This document shows positions 22,600 to 32,374 of a DNA stretch of 64,000 nucleotides, piece after piece. This stretch comes from Lunularia cruciata. Its lineage: Eukaryota; Streptophyta; Marchantiopsida; Lunulariales; Lunulariaceae. The notes under the pieces were generated by a model. It did not search any database. It saw only the letters and a list, made by a program, of their open reading frames with translations, and was not told the DNA's origin. The stretch covers positions 32,837,493 through 32,901,492 of the forward strand of contig OX419759.1 of NCBI GenBank assembly GCA_948567375.1, given 5' to 3'. Made by a program: the position numbers and the translations under genes. Each line of letters starts with the position of its first letter. Position 1 is the stretch's first letter.

Positions 22600-23358
22600 C
22601 CCAAGGTATTTGAAGGCAAAAATCTCCCGGGTGCAGTGGAGAATTTTTTGTTTGATTTTGAATGTTATTTTGAAGCTACCAATTTACAAGATGAGCGAAA
22701 ACAGATTCTCTTGGCTTCTAGCCAATTGGATGGAGTAGCAAAGCTATGGTGGAGATTTCGAGTGGAACGAGCCAAACGACAAATGGTTGCACCAATCTTG
22801 ACATGGGCAAAATTTAAGAGCACAATAATCAGTCGGTTCCAAGCTATAAATGCCACACGAGCTACACAAGATAAGTTGGTAGAGTTGAAACAGATTGGCT
22901 CTGTAAGAAGTTACATCACGCAGTTCCAAAACACCATCATGCAAATTCTAGATATTTTGGAAGGTGAAGCTCTGGATCAATTTTTGAGGGGCTTGAAGGC
23001 AAGAACCAAATTAGAGGTAACCATGCGAGGGCCACAACACTTGGAGGAAGCCATGCGGTTGGTCGAACGTTTTGATTCCTTGGTGGCAACAACTTGGTCT
23101 CGACCTCGACCCCCACAAAGCCTACCAATACACTACACACAAGTGGAGGAGCCAGCACCAATGGAGATTGATGCAATTCAACGAAGACCACTAGGCATGG
23201 CAGACATGGAGAAATTGCGACAAAATGGTGGTTGTTTTTATTGTTGCCAGTTGAGGCATCGCATTGCTAAATGTCCACTCAAGAATGGACGACCTCGACA
23301 AGTTGCCCAAGTGGAGGTTGTGGAGTGGAATGATCAGGGACATGAGGAATTCCAGTAG
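22600..23358 (+). pseudogene. gag of element B1
   Basis: Capsid-like residues (FPKPKVFEG, WWRFRVERAK, VRSYITQFQNTI, LDQFLRGLKARTKLEV) are followed by a CCHC knuckle (CFYCCQLRHRIAKC) near the end. The frame is open from 22636, and the same frame continues upstream to about 22585 before a stop, so the true start lies before that. It would have packaged the element RNA. Confidence 0.8.
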
Positions 23359-23384
23359 GAGATTTTGAGCTGCCTATTGGGAGC

Positions 23385-24095
23385 TTGATTAGTTCCAATG
23401 GGATTGAAGGCTTGACCTTTGCAAGTCTGCTTCACTTGCAAGGTATGATAGCTTATCACGGTTGTAGGATTTTGGTTGATTCTGGAAGTTCAGAGAATTG
23501 CATGTTTATGCAAGTAGCAAAGGAATTGGGTATTCCCATCAAGCCAGTGATTAGAAGTAGTTTGATGATGGCGGATGGTAGAAAAGGTTCTGCATTCCGC
23601 ACCTCGCATCCTATTACCTTCAAGATTGGGAAGGAGTATTTGGAGTGTATGAGGTTTGTAGTGGCACCTCTACACTATGATATCATTCTGGGTCTACCTT
23701 GGCTTGAATGTCATAAGGTTCAATTCGATTGGACCGGACGCCAAATTCAAGTACAACACCAAGGTAGGAATTTCCGATTAGGTTGTGTGGCACCTCTGAG
23801 TAAGACACCTAAGAATAGTCAGTCCCAAGATGGGAAGTTTATCGAGAAGGTAGCCATAGAGCAAATCTGGAAGGGAGATGAGTCCCAAGATGGGAAGTTT
23901 GCCAAGAAGGCAACCATGGAGCAAGCTTGGAAGAGCGATGAGTCCCTAAAAGAGAATTTTGTTAATGAAGCAGCCATAGAGCAAGCTTTAGAGGAAGATA
24001 AGTCTGTATTTGCAGTGTGGATCAAGCCGATTGCACAAGAACAATCTAAGGAGGGCCAAGTGCCACATCAAGCAACGGTTGATCGGATAGTTTAG
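23385..24095 (+). pseudogene. Aspartic protease region of element B1 with a triple repeat
   Basis: This is an open 236-codon frame with an intact retropepsin motif, ILVDSGSSENC, and the partner ILGLPWLECH. After the protease fold comes a linker made of three 20-residue repeats (SQDGKF..KVAIEQIWKGDE type), encoded by three 60-bp tandem units. The frame stops at 24093-24095, just before the DVFPDDLPKGLP segment that normally leads into reverse transcriptase, which is deleted. Confidence 0.8.
23821..24000 (+). repeat. Three 60-bp tandem units in the B1 pol linker
   Basis: Units 23821-23880, 23881-23940 and 23941-24000 each encode a 20-residue block. The first two are nearly identical; the third is diverged (SLKENF...EQALEEDK). 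Confidence 0.85.
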
Positions 24096-24119
24096 GAGTT
24101 TGCAGATGTGTTTCCGGAT

Positions 24120-24809
24120 GATCTGCCAAAGGGATTACCCTCTTTCTTTCTCAATTTTGGCCAAGATCCGCTTGTTCCAGATTCGCTTCTTGCTCCGCCT
24201 CCATCTCAAGTTCCTCATACTTCCACATTCTTGACCACTATATCCCAATCTCTCCAGCAAGCCAAGTCTCACCTCCTTGTTGCTTAGAATTGCCAAAAAC
24301 AATATGCGGACCACCATCGTCGAGATCTCACCTTTGAAGTCGGTGATAAAGTCATGCTATCCTCTAGTAACCTCCCTCTCCCACTTGATACCCAAGTTTT
24401 TAAACTTGCCCCTAATTAGATAGGACCCTTTGATATCACCCAAATTGTCTCTCTTGTTGCTTATCATCTTGCCTTGCTTTGTCACATGCGTATCCATCCT
24501 ATCTTTCATGTTTCCAAGTTGAAACCCTTTGTTCCTAACCCCTCTTCCTTTTCCTCTCAAGTCCAACCTCCACCTCTTCCTATCCCTATCAATGATCATG
24601 AGGAGTACGAAGTTGATTGTATCCTTGTGCGTTGCCATATTCAACGAGGCTGTTGCCAACATACGGAGTACAAGGTCCTTTGGAAAGGGTATCCCCTTCA
24701 TGATGCCACCTGGGAACCTCTTTCTCACCTCCAAAATGCACATACAGCCATCCAAGAATTTGAAGCTTCATTGGCAACGAGCACGTCACCAACTAGCGGT
24801 GGGGGAATA
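24120..24809 (+). pseudogene. Integrase tail and chromodomain of element B1
   Basis: After the deletion junction come FLNFGQDPLVP, a KQYADHHRRD..FEVGDKVML block and IHPIFHVSKLKPF. A chromodomain follows (HEEYEVDCIL, EYKVLWKGYP, ATWEPL). Stops interrupt it (for example at about 24286 and 24420). The chromodomain identifies family B as a chromovirus too. Confidence 0.8.
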
Positions 24810-25235
24810 TGTAACAATATGGGGTTTAGCGACGAAGTCAGTCGGGCTCACAAAGTGGCACATAAGACAAATTAGCCTAGAATATTCTAGAAGTATCTAG
24901 GAAGCTTCTTAGGAAGCTTCCCGGTTAGCTTAGCTTGCACCTTAAGTAAGTAGCTTCTAGAAGGAAGTTTCTAGAAGCTTCCAACTAGTTTAGCTTGCAT
25001 GCCAAGTAGGCGGCTTCTAGAAGGAAGCTTCTTGAGAAGCGTCCTAGTTAACTTGGCTTGCACTCTAAGAAAGAAGCTTGAGGAAGCTTCTTGAGAAGCT
25101 TCTCAAGGGCCTTGTATGCTACCTATAAATACCAAAGCCAAAGCTCATGTTAGGCATTCGGAGTTTTCCCTCATTCAAGTGTCCCAATGTGAGTTTCCAT
25201 TCTCCTATTTCTCTCCTTGGATTTGGTCTTTTACA
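24810..25235 (+). repeat. LTR of family B (complete, 426 bp)
   Basis: TGTAACAATATGG to GGTCTTTTACA. Many GAAGCTTC and TTCTAGAA palindromes occupy about 24895-25105. A TATA box, TATAAATA, is at 25124-25131. The strongest heat-shock-element array is at 24964-24981. Confidence 0.92.
24955..24981. promoter_or_regulatory. Heat-shock-element array in LTR B
   Basis: TTCtaGAA at 24955-24962, then GAAgtTTCtaGAAgcTTC at 24964-24981: four contiguous perfect inverted pentamer units plus a nearby pair, about 145 bp upstream of the TATA box at 25124. Arrays of three or more units are binding sites for trimeric heat-shock factors (established knowledge). Activity here is inferred. Confidence 0.65.
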
Positions 25236-26771
25236 CAACATCATCGACACTTGGAATACATGAAGAGTCAACATCATTGATGGGAGGAACAACTCCAACT
25301 GTATGACATCAAACTTGAGTACAAACCAGGTTGGTTACATGTCATCCCTGATGCTTTATCACGACGACCTGATTTGAAGTCTCTTCCTCTCATCACAGCG
25401 GCAATTTCAACGGTCTCAATTGACTCCAAGGTCCAAAACAAGTTTCAGTCAGCTCTACACCAAGATCCCTTCTTCTAAATGGTACATGGTTGCCTTACGG
25501 CATGCAATAAGGAGTACAACACCTTCTTTATCAAGGAGGGCCTTTTATTCCATGAGGACCAAATCTATATTGCAACTAAAGGTGATCTTTAACTTGTGCA
25601 CCTTCAAGAAGCCCATGATTTACCCATCACTGGTCACATGGGTGTGGACATTCCTTGGGTACCCTCCAACATCAACGGTGGTGGCCCAACATGACACGAG
25701 ATGTTCAAGAATTTGTCCGATTGTGTGAGAGTTGTCAATGTAACAAGGCTAGCAACCAGAAGCCAAGTGTACTCCTTCAACCACTTGCCATTCCATCCGC
25801 TTGTTGGGAGCATGTGAGCTTGGATCTCATCACATCTTTGCCAGAGACAAAACAAGGACACACCGCAATTGTGGTGCTTATGGATAAGCTTAGTAAGCAA
25901 ATCCACTTGGCGCCAACCTGTGATACCGTGGATGCTCCAACCTTTATGCAAATCTACTTCAACAATATCTTCAAGCATCATGGGATGCCACATGTACTCA
26001 TCTCCGACCATGATCCTTGATTTATTGGGAAGTTTTGGCAAGCATTCTTCCAGACACTTGGCACCAAGCTTGCTTTGTCCACGGCCTATCATCCTCAAAC
26101 TGATGGACAAACCAAACATGCGAATCATACATTGGAGGATATGTTGCATGCCTTTATTAATGTCCACCATACCAATTGGGATGAATATCTTACAGCTACA
26201 AAATTTGCCTACAATAATTCCAAATAGGCAAGCACCAGATTTTCTCCTTTCTTTCTCAATTTTGGTCAAGATCCGCTTGTTCTAGATTCCAGATCTCACC
26301 TTTGGTGATAAAGTCATATTATCATCTAGTAACCTTTCTCTCCCACTTGATACTCAAGTTTGTAAACTTGCTCCTAATTGGATATGACCCTTTGATATCA
26401 CCCAAATTGTCTCTCATGTTGCTTATAGACTTGCCTTGCCTTGTCATATGCATATCCATCCTATCTTTCATGTTTCCAAGTTGAAACCCTTTGTTCCTAA
26501 CCCCTCTTTCTTTTCCTCTTGAGTCCAACCTCCACCTCTTCTTGTCCCTATCAATGATCATGAGGAGTACAAAGTTGATTGTATCCTTGCACGTCGCCAT
26601 ATTCAATGAGGCTATCGCCAACATACGGAGTATAAGGTCCTTTGGAAAGGGTATCCCCTTCATGATGCCACATGGGAACCTCTTTCTCACCTCCAAAATG
26701 CACAGACAGCCATCCAATAATTCAAAGCTTCACTTGCAATGAGGACGTCACCAACTAGTGGCGGGGGAATA
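25236..26771 (+). mobile_element. Second family B copy (B2), 3' internal part
   Basis: It starts abruptly inside RNase H (HLEYMKSQHH, then LEYKPGWLHVIPDALS). It continues through the integrase zinc region (GHMGVD, CESCQCNKASN), integrase core (LDLITSLPE, HPQTDGQTKHANHT), tail and chromodomain to the polypurine stretch before 26772. Many stops and frameshifts are present. In the integrase core the usual glutamate of the QTE motif reads lysine (QTKHAN). It lies directly downstream of the B1 LTR with no PBS, gag or reverse transcriptase of its own. Confidence 0.82.
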
Positions 26772-27171
26772 TGTAACAATATGGAGTTTAGCGACAAAGT
26801 TAGTTGGACTTACAAAGTAGCACATAAGACAAATTAGCCTAGATAATTCTGAAAGTATCTAGGAAGCTTCTTGGGAAGTTTCCCGGCTAGCTTAGCTTGC
26901 ATCGCAAGTAAGTAGCTTCTAGAAGCTTCCAACTAGTTTAGCTTGCATGTCAAGTAGGCAACTTGTAGAAGGAAGCTTCTTGAGAAGCTTCCTAGTTAAC
27001 TTGGCTTGCACTCTAAGAAAGCGGCTTGAGGAAGCTTCTCAAAGGCCTTGTATGCTACCTATAAATACCAAAGCCAAAGCTCATGCTAGGCATTTGGAGT
27101 TTTCCTTCATTCAAGTGTCCCAATGTGAGTTTCCATTCTCCTATTTCTCTCCTTGGTCTCGGTCTTTTACA
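26772..27171 (+). repeat. 3' LTR of B2 (400 bp)
   Basis: TGTAACAATATGGAG to GGTCTTTTACA. It carries a perfect three-unit heat-shock element, TTCtaGAAgcTTC, at 26917-26929 and the same TATAAATA region. It is shorter than the 426-bp copy through loss of part of the palindrome array. It abuts old element A sequence at 27172. Confidence 0.9.
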
Positions 27172-28577
27172 CCTAGCTTCCATATAGGTGACCTTTGAAC
27201 AACATGCAGAGATGAATTGAAGAGGATGATGCTTAAATCACATAGGAGAGCAAAGATCATCAATAAACATACCTATTTTGTGACCTTATTGGCTCAATGG
27301 AGATAAGTAAAAGTGGTGAGAGGAAGAGAAGAAGTATATAAAGGTTGAGAAAGACAAACACACAAATTGATTATCATATATGGAGTACTAGAAGGTAATC
27401 CAATGAGAGTATTGATAGACCTTAGAGCAATAGAGAATTTCTTATCGCACTCTATTGCAATAAGGTCGGGGATGGAATTAGAGAAGGATGAGAATGAATA
27501 GAGTTATCTAATGGTCAGACAAAGAGAATTGAGTAGTTATATAGAAAGGTAACATTGTCTATAAGAGAGTATCAAGAAGAAATTGAGTGGTAGGTGACAC
27601 AAATTAGCTCATCACAATGTGATCTTAGGCATATAGTAGATGGAGCATTACAACCCCACGGTAGATTGGAGAAAGAAAGTAGTAAGTCTAGAATGCACAA
27701 CTTGATAGACAAATTTCTTGAGAATTTGAAAGATGTGGTCAATGAATTTCAAGATGTCTTTCTTGATAATTTATCCTCAATATTACTACCAAAAAGGAGA
27801 GTAGATCATAAAATCAAGATACTTCTTGAGAAGACACCTCCTTGTAAGGCCTCATGAGTTGGAAGAGTGTAAGGCTCAAATTGAGGATATGCTAAAAAAG
27901 AATCTATCCAACCCAATTTATCACCATATGAGGCTCTTATCTTGTTTGTGTAAAAGAAGGATGGTACAATGCACATATGCATTGACTACCATGGCCTAAA
28001 TCAACATAAGGTGAAGAAAAAATACCCATTACCTTGCATGGGTGACATATTCAATCAACTTAACATGGGAAAATACTTCACAAAACTTGATCTATAGAAC
28101 AATTACAACTAAATCAGGATCTCAAAGGAAGACATACACAAAATTGCCTTTCAAACAAAGTATGGTCACTTTGAGTACATGGTGGTGCAGTTTGGTCTCA
28201 TCACCGCACCAACCACCTTCATGAGTTCTATGAATGACATATTTCATCCATACTTGGATAAATTTGTTATCATTTTCCTTGATGATATCTCAATCTACAA
28301 CAAGACAATGACAGAGCACAAGCAACATTTATGCAAAGTCCTCCAGTTTTGTGATAGAATTAGTTGTATGCCAAAATCTCAAATTGTGAGTTTGGCCAGT
28401 CTAAAGTAGACTACTTGGAGCATAGAGTAAGTGCAAAAGGTATCTAAGTGTTAATTAAAAAAAAATTTGAGGTTATTCAAAAATGGTGTGCTCCATAAGA
28501 TCATACTAAACTCAAGAGTTTCTTGGGATTGACAAGGTCCCATCATTGATTTGTCAAGGACTTCTCTAGGTTGCACA
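27172..28577 (+). mobile_element. Old gypsy A element, gag end to reverse transcriptase
   Basis: This is colinear with about 17655-19190 of the complete A element but much more decayed: a protease remnant (MRVLIDLRAIENFLS), then reverse transcriptase blocks (CIDYHGLNQHKVKKKYPLP, KYGHFEYMV, VIIFLDDISIY), ending inside the segment after reverse transcriptase. No 3' LTR follows; it is cut by the inverted-repeat element at 28578. It may be the continuation of the old copy at 13938-15333, with about 0.8 kb lost. Confidence 0.8.
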
Positions 28578-28787
28578 TGTCATTCATGTATACATTGCTT
28601 CACAATATATATCACTCTCAACATCATACACTATAGAAGCACAACTCTACAACATTATATGAACTCTAAAGGGCCATACTATTGTGGTACTTTTGAGTTC
28701 ATGTATGACTTATGTGTGAGTTGTGCTTTTGCAATGTATGATGTTGAGAGTGATATACATTGTGTAGCAATGTATATACATATGACA
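28578..28787. mobile_element. Long-inverted-repeat (MITE-like) element, 210 bp
   Basis: The left arm (28578 to about 28671) and the right arm (about 28690-28787, reversed) are near-complementary over about 95 bp, sharing words such as atcactctcaacatcatac and agcacaact. A short centre of about 18 bp separates them. The ends are TGTCAT and ATGACA. I could not identify a clear target-site duplication. It has no coding capacity. It could fold into a long hairpin if transcribed. Confidence 0.7.
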
Positions 28788-28794
28788 CTTTATC

Positions 28795-29843
28795 AATGAG
28801 GTTTCACCTAGGTTTTGTCCACCCGTTTGTATCTTCATTATTCACTTGTGAGTGTGGTTCTGTATTAGATGCAATAGCAGTCCATTTGACATGGTCTCTT
28901 TTTGGAGGACAAAGGATAGCTACACATGATGCCATCAAGGATATAGTGTTTTCTATGGCACAAGAAAGTGGATGCCTTGCTTGGAGGGAGCATTCATATG
29001 CTTTGCACATGGTATGTGCCAAAGCATATTTATACTTTGTCTGAGATGATTTGGTGATAGTGGCATATGTTGTGGTTATAGATCAACGCATAATGTAGTT
29101 TTGTAAGGAATGATTACTCATCTCCTTGGATGGGTGTCAAGCAAAGAAATAGCATGCAAGGTCTCCAAGTATAGGAGTATGCAGCAAGATCACCTCTTTG
29201 TTTTTTTTCCTTGAGCCTTGAAGTTATATGGAGCAATGGACACAACGTTTGATACATTTGTCAAGGAGTGCACGAGAGCCTATCATATCAAACATCAAGG
29301 GGTACCACTCTCTCTCTCTCTCATACTTTGTAGCATACTTAGACCGCATGTGTCCATTGCTCTATAGAGAGCATTGGCTAGTGCAATCCATAAGACAGCA
29401 ATCACACTAGGTGATTCTTCTTTGGATGCTCTAATAGTTTGTAGACCTTATGGCTTGTATATCTCAAATAGAGAGAAATCCATTGCTCAGGGAGTGCATG
29501 AGAGCTTATCAATTAGACATCAAGGAGTAGCACTCTCGCTCTCATACTTTGTAGCATACTTTAGACCGCATGTATCCATTGCTCTATAGGGAGCATTGGC
29601 TAGTGCAATCCATAAGAGAGCAATCACTTTAGGTGATTCTTCTTTGGATGCTCCAATGGTTTGTAGACCTTATGGCTTGTATAGCTCAGATATCTTAGGT
29701 GTGGTAGGGCAGATTTCTCATATCAATACTATTGGGAACTATCTCCATTTTACCTCTTTTGTCTCTCCGTTTTACAATTTGATAGGTCTTCCAAGGTCAA
29801 CAGTTTGATATGGTCCTTCATGTGTTCTATGTGGTTGCTTTTC
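28795..29843 (+). mobile_element. Non-LTR copy, knuckle/endonuclease region to 3' end (copy 5)
   Basis: The plus strand encodes the knuckle region (FTCECGSVLDAIAVHL, FGGQRIATHDAIKDIV) and then the decayed endonuclease region and tail, ending ...gtgttctatgtggttgctttt near 29843. The tail belongs to a variant shared with the copy at 63173, different from the cctacgcggtcgcc tail of copies 1-3 and 6. It contains an internal tandem duplication (29265-29682). Confidence 0.75.
29265..29682 (+). repeat. ~195-bp duplication inside non-LTR copy 5
   Basis: Unit 1 (29265-29460) and unit 2 (29491-29682) both run from ggagtgca.gagagc to tatggcttgtat, separated by 30 bp. Unit 1 holds a short CT run from microsatellite expansion. 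Confidence 0.85.
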
Positions 29844-31798
29844 CTTTATTACTTTGATGCATACAATATTAAGCGGTTCATGGAAGTGCTTGAGTGTTTG
29901 ACAATTGTTTAGACAAGCAATCATAAAGTTGTTTGATGCATTTTACTACAACAAGACTAGATGGGTGCAAAAGGTTCATAATCTAATTGGTTGTAATGAT
30001 GTGTTATATACTTCCACATTTAAGTATTGGTGTTGTATGAAGTGACCCTTCATACAACACCAATACCTAAAGGTACTTAATGTGAAATGTACTTAAAAGT
30101 ACCTCAATTTCATAGTGTAAAATTTTCATCAAGAATTTCGCCTATGTTAAATTATGTCTCTAAATTTTAGGAGTTATAAATTTTATATGATTTTTGTCAT
30201 AGGCATAGAATTGATCCATTATTTTAGACATATTATCAGATTTGGATTTTTTGGTATAATATGATGATCTATTCATTATTTTTTCCAACCACTCAATCTT
30301 TTAATCTGATGATATGGTTAGTTAGCATAGTGTTTTTGTAAATGTGCAACATGAGAGTGTTGAACTGATGAAACATAAAAATGTCAATGAAAAGATAACC
30401 TGATATCTTGTTTTTATCTTTCTATAGGCTTGTAAAGTATTGCTCAATTTTGATCAATTTGAATTTATATATTGGTTTGGTCTGAATTTGTTGCGGGGGA
30501 CGATTAATTTCATCAAGAATTTCAATTTCAAGTTGAAAATGAAATACAAGATGGAATGCAAATATGGAAAAAGAGATCAAGATGATGAGTAATAATCAAA
30601 ACCTAGTTTACTAACTTGAGTGCCAAGAGGTAAGGAAGGATTATGACTAAAGAACAAAAATTTGTAACCAGAAATCAAGGATAAATCACAATAATAGTGA
30701 TTAGCATCTTGATTTCTTGTAATTTTGAGCTACAACAAGAGTCTTATAAGGAGGAAGAAAAGATGGAAAAAAAGTAGAAATGGTAAGGATTTAGGAAGAT
30801 TTGGAATAAAGAACTACATAACTAAGATTTTTGACCATAATTTAGAAGAAAACCATTATTTATTTACTTGGAGCTGCTGTAGATAAACTTAGCTATTGGA
30901 TGGATAGTATTTTAATTGGCACGGTGCATGTTTGATAAATCTCAAACCATTTCTTCTAAGGCATGGTTGGCATATTCAATTTTACCATAATAATTTTTGG
31001 GTGATAAGTAATTTATATGGATAATTTAGTGCTAAAATATTAAATATTACTCACCAAAATTACCAGTGAAATAGATTATTATTACATATGAGAACTCGTA
31101 GGTGATCATGATGTTAAAACATAATTCCAAAATAGATATTGGACATTTGACAATACAAGGTATCAACTATGGGGTCTATATGGATTTTGTTACTCAATTT
31201 ATCCACAAATACAATAGTAAAATTTTGGATTTGAAGAATTATTAAAAGAGACATGAAGAGATCAACACTCAAACACTGCAAACATCAAATTAGAAAATAC
31301 TCCAAGATAAACCTAAGGTAGGAATGAGCTTTCACTAATATAATCAAATGCTTAATCTATTTTTTCCATGTGCGAGTCATAAGGTTGTTTATTTATTATT
31401 TCTTTTTATTTTCAAACTAATGCTCAAAGAGTTAAGAGATATCAAAGTCCAAACTAGAATGTAAATAGTAACCTCTATCTTTTACTTCATTAAGACATAA
31501 AACACATTTGAAAAACAAGATAATATCTATAAAAGTCAAAGAAAACAAGATATAGTCTTCCAATTAATTTATATTTTGGGTAGACAAGTAATCTTATAAG
31601 TTAATGGAGGTTATAAATTAGTGAACTATCTCCTTAACTTATAAGTTATGGAGCACAACTTAATGAAAGGAGACTATAAATCCTTATGGGTACTCATGGT
31701 AAACTTAGAGGGAAGACTTATAAACCCTTTTCAATACTTACAATAACCTACAATCATCCGTGCCATAACCAAGGTGTCATGTTGTTGTGCTCTCATAA
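29844..31798. other. AT-rich spacer with a perfect hairpin
   Basis: No gene or known repeat recognised apart from the 19-bp stem hairpin at 30024-30066. Frames are short. Confidence 0.45.
30024..30066. repeat. Perfect 19-bp inverted repeat with 5-nt loop
   Basis: The arm gtattggtgttgtatgaag (30024-30042) and its exact reverse complement (30048-30066) are separated by tgacc. It is longer than expected by chance. It may be a tiny foldback element, a MITE remnant or a hairpin RNA precursor; no poly-T or flanking gene favours a terminator. Confidence 0.75.
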
Positions 31799-31803
31799 TC
31801 AAG

Positions 31804-32369
31804 TGTAATAGATAGATAGATTATCTAGAGATAAAAATTAGCTTGATAATATCTTTAGGGATTTTATATATGATGGTCAAGGTATATCAAAATAAAGGTA
31901 TCACCAAAAGAGTACTTCAACTAATAAAATCCTAAAGATTTTAGAGCTAATTTTGGAGGCCTAAACAAATGAATTAAGCCTTGAAAAATAAATTTTAATC
32001 CCTTCTCTAAGGATAAGAGTGTTGCCTTCATCCCAATTATTTGTCTTATTGAGAGCTTTCTAATGGTACCTCACCATGCTATTTTGAGCCTCTTATAAGA
32101 AAATTCTCCAAAGATTCATTGTGGTCAAACTTGTTTGACCAACCAAATAGGACAAGGATCAACATGTCACCAATCCATATAATTAATCTAAGAGTATAGC
32201 TCATTGACATATCACCAACCCATGTATTTGATCCAAGTTTGTAGCTCCTTTTGAGTGGATCCGCTTGGCTATATATAATAAAGACAAGGTGCTCCTTTGG
32301 TGCACTGGAGTATTAAGGAATTAAACCTTATGTTTCTCTTGGGGTTTCTCCTATCCTTGTAACATTACA
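31804..32369 (+). repeat. Solo LTR of gypsy family A (short form)
   Basis: TGTAATAG to ACATTACA, 566 bp, with a single copy of the ~155-bp unit. It is flanked by a perfect 5-bp duplication, tcaag (31799-31803 and 32370-32374). No PBS follows, so it is a solo LTR. Confidence 0.9.
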
Positions 32370-32374
32370 TCAAG

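Larger units (their letters stand above)
21934..25235 (+). mobile_element. Internally deleted gypsy family B element (copy B1)
   Basis: Organisation: the 3' portion of an LTR (21934-22181), a PBS-like tggtataagagc (22183-22194), gag, protease, a large deletion, the integrase tail and chromodomain, a polypurine stretch (ggtgggggaat near 24799), and a full 426-bp LTR (24810-25235). At about 24140 the sequence jumps from the protease/reverse transcriptase boundary (DVFPDDLPKGLP) to the end of integrase (FLNFGQDPLV), so reverse transcriptase, RNase H and the integrase core are gone. It is a non-autonomous relic. Confidence 0.85.

Noticed and set aside
28578-28787. Inverted repeat as a CRISPR-like or tRNA structure
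   Set aside because: Only one inverted pair, no direct repeat series and no tRNA boxes; this is a eukaryotic repeat context.
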